Source: Micromonospora rubida
GTDB lineage: Bacteria > Actinomycetota > Actinomycetes > Mycobacteriales > Micromonosporaceae
Assembly: GCF_009908295.1 (NCBI RefSeq)
Contig: NZ_JAAALO010000004.1
Location: 1 to 64,000, forward strand
Direction of reading: 5' to 3'
DNA: 64,000 bases
Of this stretch, positions 31,516 through 39,987 are shown in pieces. The position numbers and the translations under genes were made by a program. The notes under the pieces are model-generated. The model had not been told where the DNA came from. It did not search any database and was given only the letters and a program-made list of their open reading frames with translations. Numbering within the stretch: position 1 is the stretch's first letter; the number at the start of each line of letters is the position of its first letter.

Positions 31516-33045
31516 TCAGTACCGCCAGGGGTTGCCGGTCTCGCGGTACTCCTCCACCGGCACCAGCGGCACGCCGGGCGTCATCCGGTCGACGTACAGC
31601 CGGCCCTCCAGGTGGTCGATCTCGTGTGCCACGAGCCGGGCCATGGCGAACTCGAACGAGGTGATGATCCGGCCACCGTCGTAGTGCGCGTGTTCCACGT
31701 CGATGTGTAGCGGCCGGGGCACCAGCCCTCGATGGTCGAAGAAGGAGAGGCAACCCTCGTACTGCTCGTCGGTGTCCGGGGACGAGTCGACCACCCGGGG
31801 GTTGAGCAGGATCACGGGCTCGGCACCCCGGTCGGGCGGGCGGACCACGGCGGCGGCCCAGGCGAGGCCGAGCTGGGGGGCGGCGATGCCGACGCCCTTG
31901 CTGAACGGGTGCAGCTCGTCGAGACGGACCAGCGCCGAGCTGAGCCGGTCGATCATGTCGCGGGCGGTCGCCTCGTCGGCCGGCAGGCCGAACTGGCGGC
32001 TGGGCTGGCGCAGCAGGTCCGCGCCGCGCTGCACGATACCGAGCCCTCGCATCCGATCGCTGGCCCGAACCAGGCCGCCGCCGGCCGGTCCTCCGGGGTC
32101 CGACTCGGGCGGGCGGCTGCGGAACCGCCACTGCAACCGGTACCGGGCGTTGAGTGGCGGGTCCTCGGTGGCCCAGTCGAAGATCGCCCGGCCGTCGCGC
32201 TCGTGCCGGCTGATCGGGCGGCGCAGCGGCCCTTCCTCGGACGAGAGCGAGGTTTCCACCCCCCAGACCTGGGGGTCCAGGTCAGTGGGCAGGTCGAGCC
32301 GGACCGCCAGGTGCCGGGTCGGCAGGCGTACGGCGCGTTGGAACCAGGGGCCCCACTTCTCCCGGCCCACGCGGTACGCGTACTCGATGGTGACCCGGTC
32401 GCCGGGGTAGAGCGGGAAGCGGCCCTCGTCGTTCTCGAAGAGCAGCCAGATCTCCTTGACCGCGTCCCGGTCGTGCTTGGCCCGCCAGTGCATCGGCTCG
32501 GGCTCCCCGCCGTCGTACCGGTAGGACAGCAGTTGCAGTTCGGCGAAGGTGAGCGGGTGTTCCCGGTGGTGCCGGTTCGACCGGCCGGGGTCGTTGGGGT
32601 ACCGGTCGACGGCGACCCGGACCAGGTAGCGGTTCACCGGTTCGGTGCCGGCGTTGTAGAGCTCCCGGCGGATGACGCACCGGTAGCCCTCGTCGGTGTG
32701 GGTGAGGGTGGCCAGCTCGCGCTCCACGATCAGCCCGGTTCCGGGGGGCATCCACTGGCCGGGGGCGGGGTGGTCCCGGTGCGGCGGGGTGGTGCGGCCG
32801 TGCCGCAGTTCGTCGTACTCCCGGAAGCGCTGCCAGATCGCGCCGCTGGCCTCCAGGACGGCCTCGGCCCGGCGGGCGAAGTCCTCGGTCGGCCGGTGCC
32901 GGCGCCCCTCGACGTGGCTGACGTAGGACGGGTCGAAGCCCATCAGCGTGGCCAGTTGCTTCTTGGACAGCCCCCGCTCGGTCCGCTGCCGGGCGAGTTC
33001 GGCCGCGAACGAGCCAGCGGCCCGCTCGATGGGAGAGGTCGTCAT
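31516..33045 (-). CDS. Helix-turn-helix / peptide deformylase fusion protein
   Basis: The 509-residue protein combines an XRE helix-turn-helix (about residues 10-65, SKKQLATLMGFDPSYVSHVEG), a central beta-rich domain of unknown type (about 90-320, with FEND, YPGDRVTIEYAYRVG and WRFRSRPPE), and a C-terminal peptide deformylase domain. The deformylase has all three signatures in order: GIAAPQLG near 386, EGCLSF near 430 and HEIDHLEG near 474, giving the metal-binding Cys and two His. Normal deformylases are about 170-200 residues and lack a DNA-binding domain. ATG 33045 follows GAGGAAG. It may couple deformylation to gene control or act on another formylated substrate. Confidence 0.88.
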   Translation of the reverse strand: MTTSPIERAAGSFAAELARQRTERGLSKKQLATLMGFDPSYVSHVEGRRHRPTEDFARRAEAVLEASGAIWQRFREYDELRHGRTTPPHRDHPAPGQWMPPGTGLIVERELATLTHTDEGYRCVIRRELYNAGTEPVNRYLVRVAVDRYPNDPGRSNRHHREHPLTFAELQLLSYRYDGGEPEPMHWRAKHDRDAVKEIWLLFENDEGRFPLYPGDRVTIEYAYRVGREKWGPWFQRAVRLPTRHLAVRLDLPTDLDPQVWGVETSLSSEEGPLRRPISRHERDGRAIFDWATEDPPLNARYRLQWRFRSRPPESDPGGPAGGGLVRASDRMRGLGIVQRGADLLRQPSRQFGLPADEATARDMIDRLSSALVRLDELHPFSKGVGIAAPQLGLAWAAAVVRPPDRGAEPVILLNPRVVDSSPDTDEQYEGCLSFFDHRGLVPRPLHIDVEHAHYDGGRIITSFEFAMARLVAHEIDHLEGRLYVDRMTPGVPLVPVEEYRETGNPWRY

Positions 33046-33307
33046 CAGCTTCCTCAACGCAGGGGAGTATCAGTTTCACTTTCTGTACGTGAATGCGCAC
33101 AGGAGTGGCACCTTGTCGACATTCGGCTTGACAATTCACGCATGAACGTCAATGCTTCTGCGATCTGACCCGTCCCGCCGTACCGGCGTTTCCCCCGCTC
33201 GTGGCCGGGTAGCTCCTCGACACGCCCCCGTGGTCGGAAGCCGCCGGGGGTGACGGGCGCCTCCCGGCCGCCACCGGTCGAGCACTTCCCTACCCCCGAA
33301 CCGTTGG

Positions 33308-33326
33308 TTAGGCTAGCCTTAGTTGG
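33308..33326 (+). promoter_or_regulatory. IdeR/DtxR-type iron box
   Basis: TTAGGCTAGCCTTAGTTGG is close to the actinobacterial iron-repressor consensus TTAGGTTAGCCTAACCTAA, especially in its first half. It stands 32 bases upstream of the FhuF-like gene, which is expected to be iron-regulated. This supports control by an IdeR or DmdR1 protein under iron excess. Confidence 0.75.
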
Positions 33327-33357
33327 CAGCTCGGAACGTAGGTCGGGAGGAGATGCG

Positions 33358-34146
33358 GTGACAGCGGTGATGCCCACGCGGGAGACCGCGATGCCCCTCG
33401 CCCCGGTGACCGCGACCCTGCGCGCCATGTTCGGCACCGACGACCTGCCCGGGCTCGCGCCGGGCCTGCTGGTGACCGACGACCGGTTCGGCTGGGCCCC
33501 GGCCACCACCCTGGTCGACGGGACCCGACTGCCCGAGCTGCTGCACGCTGCCACCCTGCGCTGGGGCGGCACCCCACACGCCTGCGCCGCGTTGGCCTGG
33601 AAGTCGTACAGCTACTGGGTCGCCCTGCCGGCCGTGCTCGGCTGGGCGGCGGCCCGCCGGGTGCCGCTGCTCGACCCGGCCGACGTGCTGATCCACTTCG
33701 AGGACCACCGCCCCCTGGTCACCCTCGGGCTGCGCCGGTCCACCACCGTCGCGGTGCTCCCCGGCGACCCGCTGGCCCTGGCGGGGCTGCCGGAGGTCCG
33801 GGTCGTCGCCGACGAGGCCGCGCTGCTGGCCGTGCTCCGCGCCTCGCTGCTCGACGCCCACCTCGCCCCGCTGGTCACCGCCATCCAGGCGGAGGTCCGC
33901 ATCGGCACCCGTACGCTGCTCGGCTCCGTCGCCTCCGGCATCGCGCACGGCGTGCTGCGGGCCGCCGACGTGCTGCCCGGCCCCGCGACCCGGCACGTCG
34001 AGACGCTGCTGCACGCCCTCGACCTGGCGGATCTGGTCGAGCTGGTGCCCGGCCCTGCTGGCGAGCCGACGGTCCAGCGCCGCACCTGCTGCCTGGCCTT
34101 CACCCTGCCCAGGCCGAAGGTCTGCCAGGGCTGCTGCCTCCGCTGA
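33358..34146 (+). CDS. FhuF-like siderophore ferric-iron reductase
   Basis: A 262-residue protein ending in the FhuF-type 2Fe-2S motif: CCLAFTLPRPKVCQGCCLR, i.e. Cys-Cys-x10-Cys-x2-Cys within the last 20 residues. The rest matches the IucA/FhuF-like reductase fold, with an aromatic and His-rich stretch (ALAWKSYSYWVALPAVLGWAA). It would reduce ferric iron in imported siderophores in the cytoplasm. GTG 33358 has GGAGGAG just upstream, and the iron box at 33308 supports this start over a longer frame. Confidence 0.87.
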   Translation: MTAVMPTRETAMPLAPVTATLRAMFGTDDLPGLAPGLLVTDDRFGWAPATTLVDGTRLPELLHAATLRWGGTPHACAALAWKSYSYWVALPAVLGWAAARRVPLLDPADVLIHFEDHRPLVTLGLRRSTTVAVLPGDPLALAGLPEVRVVADEAALLAVLRASLLDAHLAPLVTAIQAEVRIGTRTLLGSVASGIAHGVLRAADVLPGPATRHVETLLHALDLADLVELVPGPAGEPTVQRRTCCLAFTLPRPKVCQGCCLR

Positions 34147-34170
34147 CGCCCTGAGCCGGCCGGCTGCGGG

Positions 34171-36021
34171 CTAGTCCGTCAGCGGGCGGACGTCCCAGAC
34201 CCAGACCCCGCCCGTGTACGTGGGGCGGATGCCGGTCAGCTCGGTCATCCCTTGGCGTAGCGCGGCGGCGTGCTCGTGCGGGCCGAGCAGCACCACCCCC
34301 GCCCGCCAGTACCGCAGGTCCTCCAGCGCCGACGCCCGGGTCGGCGCCGTGACCGGCGGGACCTGGCCGGTGCGCCGGATGGTGATGAAGAAGCTGCTGG
34401 TGGGACGCGGCGGGGCGGTGAACAGGGCGATCCGCCCCTCCGGCGCCCGGGGCCGGGTGTCCGGCCCGAGGAAGTAGCCCCGGGCCAGCGGCAGGTCCAG
34501 GCGGGTCGCCGCCGACCAGCGCAGCGGATCCGGGTAGTCGGTGTCCGGCAGCGGCAGGGTCACCACGCTGCGCCCGCCGGCCACGTACGGACGCCAGGCG
34601 CCGGAGGTGACGAACTCGGGCACCGGGTCGAGGCGCACCGAGGGCAACGGGGTGGGGAACGCGGGGAGCAGCGCCATGGTCAGCATGGTGGCGGTGGCGA
34701 AGCGGATCTGCGGGCGGGCGGCCGGGTGCTCCCGGGCCAGCCGGCGGGCCCGCTCCGCGCCGAGCGCGAGCAGCACCCCGACGATCGGGACGGTCGCCAG
34801 CGCCCACCGGGTGGGCACCACCGAGTGCAGGATCGGCAGGTTCTCCAGGGCCGCCCAGGGCCCGGCGATCCCGGTCGCGCGGCCCTCGAACTGGATCTCC
34901 CGGCCGAGGGAGAGCACCGCGAAGAGCAGGCCGACCGCGGCGAGGCCGAGCACCACGGGGCTGCGCCGCAGCCACCACACCAGGGCGCCCACCAGGACGA
35001 CCAGCGGCCAGCCGAAGAAGCCGTTCTCCTCGGTGGGGTTCTTGACCAGCCTGAGGTTGGTCTTCGGGTCGCCGGCGATCGACTCCCGGCCGAACGCGGT
35101 GAACGAGGCGAGGTCGGTGCGGTAGCCGCGGATCAGCTCGGACAGGCCCTCGTACGCGCCGGGGCCGAAGAACTGCACGTACAGCGGGTACGCCAGCAGC
35201 ACTGCGGCCAGGGCGGCGGCGACCGCCAGCCCGGCGAGGAACGGCCGGGCCCGCCGGCGCAGCTCGGGCCGGCCCAGGGCCAGCGCGACGACCACCACGC
35301 CGAGCCCGATGGCGGTTATCAGCAGGATCTCCAGGTTGATGAAGGCCTGCCAGACGATCACAAGCCCGAGCAGCCCGCCGTTGCGCAGCCACCGCCCGCC
35401 GTCGGGCAGCCGCAGGGTGCGCCAGACGATCAGGGGCACCACGAACTGGCTGACGATGTTGGGGTGGGCGTTGGCGTGCGAGACCATCGCCGGGGCGAAC
35501 GCGCAGAACCCGGCCCCGAGCCAGGCCGGCCCCCGGGAGCCGACCAGCACCCGGGAGAGGACGAAGTACCAGGCGGTCGCGGTGGCGATCATGCCGCCGG
35601 TGAGGAACACCAGGAAAGCGGTACGCGGCCCGAACAGGACGGTGACCGGCGTCATTGGCAGAGAAATGGATAATACGGACGTGTTGGCCATGAGATTGAC
35701 GCTGTCCGGCACATTCATCTGAGCCGAGCCGAACGGGTATGCGAAATCGGTCAGCACCCGCGCGCCGTGCGCCATCATCCACTCGAAGAGCGCCTGGTCG
35801 GATCGGTTGTCCCGGACCCCGTGCGCCGGGTTCACCCAGAGCCGGAGAGTCACCCAGAAGGCGATCAGCGCGAAGCTAAGCACGGCGAGGGCGTCCGCCC
35901 AGCGCCCCCGCCTGGACGTCGCGCCCCTGTTCACCCCTTCGTCGGACGCGTCCGACACCGGGGGTTCGGCCTCGCCGCCCCCGGGCTCGCCGTCGGGGCG
36001 GTCCGATTGAGGAGTAGTCAT
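34171..36021 (-). CDS. Multi-pass membrane protein, GT-C glycosyltransferase-like
   Basis: The 616-residue protein has about ten to twelve hydrophobic helices from residue 40 to 480 and a soluble C-terminal domain of about 130 residues. An acidic pair in the first loop (GVRDNRSDQALFEWMMAHGAR) fits GT-C-type lipid-linked glycosyltransferases. FAYPFGSAQMNVPDSVNLMANTS is typical of actinobacterial relatives in this group. It may transfer a sugar from a polyprenyl phosphate donor on the outer face. The divergent methyltransferase at 36233 could be part of the same glycan pathway. Substrate unknown. Confidence 0.75.
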   Translation of the reverse strand: MTTPQSDRPDGEPGGGEAEPPVSDASDEGVNRGATSRRGRWADALAVLSFALIAFWVTLRLWVNPAHGVRDNRSDQALFEWMMAHGARVLTDFAYPFGSAQMNVPDSVNLMANTSVLSISLPMTPVTVLFGPRTAFLVFLTGGMIATATAWYFVLSRVLVGSRGPAWLGAGFCAFAPAMVSHANAHPNIVSQFVVPLIVWRTLRLPDGGRWLRNGGLLGLVIVWQAFINLEILLITAIGLGVVVVALALGRPELRRRARPFLAGLAVAAALAAVLLAYPLYVQFFGPGAYEGLSELIRGYRTDLASFTAFGRESIAGDPKTNLRLVKNPTEENGFFGWPLVVLVGALVWWLRRSPVVLGLAAVGLLFAVLSLGREIQFEGRATGIAGPWAALENLPILHSVVPTRWALATVPIVGVLLALGAERARRLAREHPAARPQIRFATATMLTMALLPAFPTPLPSVRLDPVPEFVTSGAWRPYVAGGRSVVTLPLPDTDYPDPLRWSAATRLDLPLARGYFLGPDTRPRAPEGRIALFTAPPRPTSSFFITIRRTGQVPPVTAPTRASALEDLRYWRAGVVLLGPHEHAAALRQGMTELTGIRPTYTGGVWVWDVRPLTD

Positions 36022-36232
36022 GACAATTCATAGAGTAGTCAGGGTATGGCACTGACGTGACATGTTTCTGGGGACTGGCGTACTATGTGCCGGGTTCGCC
36101 GACCGCCGATCTCGTGCCCACCCCCGACCGCAATTCGGCCACCACGATGCCCCGATTTCCCCACCGTCCGCTTCGGATGGTTCACTCTGTCGGTCCCGGG
36201 GCAGGTCGAGTCACACCGTGAGGAATCGACGC

Positions 36233-36943
36233 ATGGCAGAAATCACTGGGGATCAGCGTGTCCAGTCCGAGGTGCTCGAAGGCCTCGCGACGGCGGTCAA
36301 CCACCGCAGGTGGTTCGTCGAGCTGGCCGTCCCACACCTCGGTGACAACCCGATCGAGATCGGCAGCGGGCTGGGCGACTACGCCCTGGCGTGGGCGGAC
36401 CACTTCCCCCGGTTCACCGCCACCGAGGCCGACCCGGACCGGCTGGTCGCCCTGAAGGAGCGCCTCGCCGCGCAGCCGAACATCGAGGTCCGGCAGATGC
36501 TGCTGCCGCACTCCGAGCGCGGGGACTACAGCGCCGTCGTGTCGTACAACGTGCTGGAGCACATCGAGGACCACGTGGGCGCGCTGGCCAGCATGCGCGA
36601 CCTGGTCCGGCCGGGCGGTGCCGTGGTGATCATCGTGCCGGCGTTCCAGTTCGCGATGGGCCCCGCCGACATCGCCACCGGCCACGTCCGCCGGTACACG
36701 AAGAAGACCCTGTCCGCCGCGATGACCGAGGCCGGCCTGACCGTGGAGAAGATCCACTACGCGAACGCGCTCGGCCTGATCGGCTACTTCATGGCGACCA
36801 AGGTCTTCCGGCTGATGCCGAAGGAGGGCCCAATGGTGAAGGTCTACGACACCCTGGTCCTCCCCGCCACCAAGGCAGCGGAACAACTGGTCCGCCCCCC
36901 GTTCGGCCAGTCCGTCTTCGCCGTAGCCCGCGTCCCCGCCTAA
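36233..36943 (+). CDS. SAM-dependent methyltransferase, class I
   Basis: The 236-residue protein has the Rossmann methyltransferase motifs: motif I PIEIGSGLGDYAL, the acidic loop ATEADPDRL, VVSYNVLEHIEDH (motif IV) and VRPGGAVVIIVPAF (motif V/VI). GHVRRYTKKTL is typical of methyltransferases acting on polyprenyl or sugar intermediates. GAGGAA precedes ATG 36233. It is divergent from the membrane glycosyltransferase, suggesting a role in cell-surface glycan or lipid modification; the acceptor is not known. Confidence 0.87.
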   Translation: MAEITGDQRVQSEVLEGLATAVNHRRWFVELAVPHLGDNPIEIGSGLGDYALAWADHFPRFTATEADPDRLVALKERLAAQPNIEVRQMLLPHSERGDYSAVVSYNVLEHIEDHVGALASMRDLVRPGGAVVIIVPAFQFAMGPADIATGHVRRYTKKTLSAAMTEAGLTVEKIHYANALGLIGYFMATKVFRLMPKEGPMVKVYDTLVLPATKAAEQLVRPPFGQSVFAVARVPA

Positions 36944-36974
36944 CCCCCCACCCCACCCCCCACCCCACCGGCCC

Positions 36975-37047
36975 CGCGATCTTGCACTTTGGGCCCGGGC
37001 AATCCGGGCATGTGCCGCAAGACGCGGGCCGCAAGTGCAAGATCGCG
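36975..37047. repeat. Intergenic inverted repeat CGCGATCTTGCACTT
   Basis: Perfect 15-base arms at 36975-36989 and 37033-37047 flank 43 GC-rich bases, directly between two convergent genes. It can act as a two-way terminator. The core GATCTTGCACTT resembles a palindromic intergenic element I recall from Micromonospora genomes. Confidence 0.8.
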
Positions 37048-37057
37048 GGTGGGTGGG

Positions 37058-37591
37058 TTAGTGCTTGAGCTGGTACGTGGGGCGGATGACCGCGCGGGCC
37101 AGGGTGTGGAAGGCGAGGTTGAAGCCGACGTACGCGGGGGTGGCGTCCGGGTCGACGTCGAGGCGCTCGACGTCGACGGCGTGCACGGCGAAGACGTACC
37201 GGTGCGGGCGGTCGCCGGCCGGCGGGGCCGCGCCGCCGAAACCGGCCGTGCCGTAGTCGTTGCGAACGCTGAACGCGTCGCCCAGGGCGGCCTCGTCGAC
37301 GCCCCGGGGCAGCTCGGTCACCGAGGCGGGAAGGTTGACCAGCACCCAGTGCCAGAAGCCGCTGCCGGTCGGCGCGTCCGGGTCGAAACAGGTGACCACG
37401 AAGCTCTTCGTCTCGGCGGGAAAGTCCGACCAGGCGAGCTGCGGCGAGACGTTCCCCCCGCCGACGCTGTCGTGGGCGTGCCGGGCGTCCATCGGCTCGC
37501 CGTTGTGCACGTCGTCACTGGCCAGGGTGAACGCCGCAACGGTCGGCAGCAGCTCGTACGGGTCCGGGGCGATCGGTCGTTCCAGGGACAT
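37058..37591 (-). CDS. YbhB/YbcL-family PEBP-like protein
   Basis: The 177-residue protein belongs to the phosphatidylethanolamine-binding protein fold found in bacteria as YbhB/Ybc[42 protein letters not shown] and the C-terminal [12 protein letters not shown] strands are all recognisable. It has no signal peptide, so it is cytoplasmic. Its biochemical role in bacteria is uncertain; it is often a housekeeping orphan. It converges with the methyltransferase gene across the inverted repeat. Confidence 0.92.
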   Translation of the reverse strand: MSLERPIAPDPYELLPTVAAFTLASDDVHNGEPMDARHAHDSVGGGNVSPQLAWSDFPAETKSFVVTCFDPDAPTGSGFWHWVLVNLPASVTELPRGVDEAALGDAFSVRNDYGTAGFGGAAPPAGDRPHRYVFAVHAVDVERLDVDPDATPAYVGFNLAFHTLARAVIRPTYQLKH

Positions 37592-38253
37592 CGGGACGGT
37601 CCTTCCGGTGGGCGTGGTTTCCTGCCGCCCTTCTTACCCCGCCACGACCCGCAATCGACCACCGGCACATCGGATCAGCACGAGGATTCTCCTGACTCAG
37701 GATGCTCTGGCGTGGCCATGCCGACGGACACGGACGGTTCCATCAGCACGTGGTACTGCTCGGCCGTCGAGCGGGCGCGCTTCAGGATGCCGCGCGCGGT
37801 GATCACCGTGCCGCTGATCGCGCTCAGCACGGCTCAGGCTGGTGGGCATCGAGTTCCTCCGCGCGCGGCCGGAAGTTCGCAAGCACGGTCACGGATCTCG
37901 GAGTTCTGTGCCGCAGAAACCATGGCTGCGTTGCTGGCGTCGCGCCCGCCTGTCGCCACAGCGGCCAATGCCTCACGCGCCCCAGCGAGAACCGATCGCG
38001 TTGCGGCGGAGATCGGGTAGATCTTGGAAGATTTCGGCCCCTGGAAGGGCCGTTTGCTTCCAAGATCTCCCAGTTCCGGGGCCGGGCAGCCTCCTGGGGA
38101 CCGCCGGCGGCCCGGCTGGGCCGGGCAAGATCCGCTCGGTTGTGGCCGCTACGCACGTAGGCAGGCCGCCACTGCTGGTTGCCGCTCGTTTGCCGCCGAG
38201 CCCGGCTGGCGGGGGCGATGGCCGTTGGTGCCGCCCCGGTACGGTGCCGCAGC
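37592..38253. other. Gene-poor region with gene remnants and a palindrome
   Basis: No complete gene is supported. A minus-strand frame over about 37690-37850 reads protein-like for some 45 residues (TVITARGILKRARSTAEQ... to a stop) but has no credible start and breaks into other frames upstream, so it may be a decayed gene. A large hairpin lies at 38020-38067. The stretch sits just left of the integrated element, a typical place for debris. Confidence 0.35.
38020..38067. repeat. Palindromic element GATCTTGGAAG with nested CGGCCC stem
   Basis: GATCTTGGAAG (38020-38030) and CTTCCAAGATC (38057-38067) pair perfectly. Inside them CGGCCC and GGGCCG form a second stem around CTGGAA. The result is a long two-part hairpin, consistent with a dispersed palindromic repeat rather than a simple terminator, since no T-tract follows. 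Confidence 0.75.
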
Positions 38254-38367
38254 ATGGGCGCACTCAAGCCGTGGCACGTCGCCACAGTCTGCTGTCTCGT
38301 CACGTCGGTTGTGCTGCTCGCTGGCCTCGCCTGGTTCGTAGTAAGCCGGGCAAACCGCCGTCGCTAG
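38254..38367 (+). CDS. Possible 37-residue single-span membrane peptide
   Basis: A short frame begins MGALKPWHVATVCCLV and continues through one hydrophobic helix to a basic end (VSRANRRR). The MGALKPWH start is shared by TatA-like and other small actinobacterial membrane proteins, which makes it more than a random frame. The ribosome site is weak. Function unknown. Confidence 0.4.
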   Translation: MGALKPWHVATVCCLVTSVVLLAGLAWFVVSRANRRR

Positions 38368-38536
38368 TGCTCGTCACGCAGTCCTCAGCGGGTAATCCGG
38401 GTGACGGATCTCGGAGTTCCGGCGACAGGTACGCGAGAAGGCGCCTACTCCCGCTCGACACCGTTCTTGCTGGCACTGACCCTGTGAAACTCCAAGTAAA
38501 GTCAACCAGCCGGACCCGGTCGATAGCTACAAGCAT

Positions 38537-38575
38537 GCCCCCTGACTGGCGTTTCCGCTGGTCAGGGGGCTTTTG
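38537..38575 (+). terminator. Hairpin terminator at the left element border
   Basis: GCCCCCTGAC and GTCAGGGGGC form a perfect 10-base stem with a 14-base loop followed by TTTT. A similar hairpin stands at the right border (52820-52860). Read on the other strand it lies just 3' of the tRNA-Ser fragment, so it was probably the original tRNA terminator. Confidence 0.7.
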
Positions 38576-38587
38576 CGCTGCTCGGGA

Positions 38588-38647
38588 GGCGGAGGGTGTG
38601 GGATTCGAACCCACGAAGACATCGCTGCCTTACCGGTTTTCAAGACC
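38588..38647. repeat. att direct repeat, left copy (partial tRNA-Ser)
   Basis: These 60 bases are identical to 52872-52931. On the minus strand they are the 3' half of tRNA-Ser(TGA), from the anticodon stem to the acceptor end, without the 5' half. They are the displaced original end of the tRNA gene, i.e. the left attachment site of the integrated element. Confidence 0.95.
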
Positions 38648-39000
38648 TCGAAGCTCACGGCGCTGACCTGCCGGTATGCCGTCCGCCGCTGACTTCGCGA
38701 CACACATGCGGTACATCACTACTCAAGCCATGATCCAGCCTGCCGCCCCTCGGGGTATGCCGATGCGTGAACTCCCGGTGGCCGTCCCGGGTGAACGCGA
38801 CAAGTTGGCAGCACGGACAGGTAACGTCACCGTCCGTAATTAAACCTTAGGGCGGGTAGGCCCAGCACGCTCTCGCGATCAGTCCAACCGCTGACTGTCT
38901 CTTCGGAGGGATCCACGCTTCTAGAGCAAGGCGGATGACACACCCCACGACACGCCGGGCGGCGGCAGGGTTTGCAACTCGGTGCGGCACACTGGTAACC
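38648..39000. other. Left element arm, no supported gene
   Basis: About 350 bases between the att repeat and the methylase gene. The first part probably contains integrase arm sites. A short AT-rich run (CGTAATTAAACCTTAGG, around 38835) and a GGTAACC close to the methylase ATG may be promoter elements. An in-frame upstream ATG at 38935 could extend the methylase. Confidence 0.35.
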
Positions 39001-39948
39001 ATGACGCCAGCGCCGCTTACTCCCCGAAGGCTACCATCCCTTGATGCTGTGCCACATGCAATTCCCTACCAGGGCAGCAAGCGACAGTTGGCTCATGCCA
39101 TCGTCCCTCTCCTCCCCCTAGACACTGCGCGATTGATAGAGCCCTTCGCCGGCTCGGCGGCTGTTTCGATCGCAGCAGCCTACCTGGCGATACCGAAGGC
39201 GACTGTAATCAGTGACGTCAACGAGCCACTTATGGCTCTATGGCAACGCATTATAACGGACCCGGCAACCTTGGCGGATGACTACGAAAGCCTATGGGAG
39301 GCGCAACTCTCAGACCCTCGAAGTTACTACGAAGAAATTCGTTCGAAGTTCAATGCAACAAGCGAGCCACACTTCCTTCTCTACCTTCTAGCTCGATGCG
39401 TCAAGGCGGCAGTTCGCTACAACCGTCAGGGAGAATTCAACCAGGGTGCCGATAATCGGCGACTTGGCGCAAAGCCGGCTACCATGAGGAAGCGCCTTCA
39501 GGCAACAGCAAAAGCCCTTGCTGGCTCAACAGCACTTGCGAGAGACTACACGGCCGCTCTGGAAGCAGCGGACGTCGAGGATGTCGTTTACATGGACCCA
39601 CCTTATGAGGGGGTGTCGAACACCCGAGATCACCGTTACATGGCTGGCCTTCCTCGCGCAGATTTCGTTACAAACCTGAGAAGTGCAATAGATCGCGGTG
39701 TTTCTTTTATCATTTCATACGATGGCTCGACCGGCGTAAAGTCCTATGGAAGGCCATTGACTGAAACACTAGACCTGATGCATCTTCACCTTGACGCAGG
39801 AAAATCTTCGCAAGCTACCCTAAACGGGAATACCGCGCATACAGTGGAATCTTTGTATTTGTCTCCAGCGCTCATCACTAGGCTCGGCGGTGCCGAGCAG
39901 GTGATAGCCCACCTTCGTCCAGTTGCAGCAGAACCTGTACTACTTTGA
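39001..39948 (+). CDS. Dam-type (D12 class) adenine-N6 DNA methyltransferase
   Basis: The 315-residue protein has the alpha-type adenine methylase order: IPYQGSKRQLA (SAM entry), LIEPFAGSAAV (motif I), VISDVNEPLM, and VYMDPPYEG (motif IV, DPPY), then target-recognition and motif V-VIII regions. It methylates adenine in a specific DNA site. It directly precedes an HNH nuclease gene, so it is probably the protecting half of a restriction-modification pair. The codons are clearly more AT-rich than the rest of the element. ATG 39001 may be a leaderless start; ATG 38935 adds 22 residues. Confidence 0.87.
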   Translation: MTPAPLTPRRLPSLDAVPHAIPYQGSKRQLAHAIVPLLPLDTARLIEPFAGSAAVSIAAAYLAIPKATVISDVNEPLMALWQRIITDPATLADDYESLWEAQLSDPRSYYEEIRSKFNATSEPHFLLYLLARCVKAAVRYNRQGEFNQGADNRRLGAKPATMRKRLQATAKALAGSTALARDYTAALEAADVEDVVYMDPPYEGVSNTRDHRYMAGLPRADFVTNLRSAIDRGVSFIISYDGSTGVKSYGRPLTETLDLMHLHLDAGKSSQATLNGNTAHTVESLYLSPALITRLGGAEQVIAHLRPVAAEPVLL

Positions 39949-39987
39949 GCGTGACCCGGGCTCGGGAAACCGCTAGAGTCTGCGTCC

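Noticed and set aside
37697..38303. Overlapping minus-strand frames left of the element as genes
   Set aside because: The protein-like stretch is too short, lacks a start and ribosome site, and changes frame. At most it is a decayed gene.
38300..38614. A minus-strand frame beginning MGSNPTPSA over the tRNA fragment
   Set aside because: This peptide is the well-known false translation of a tRNA 3' end and its flank. The same false start appears at the intact tRNA near 52898.
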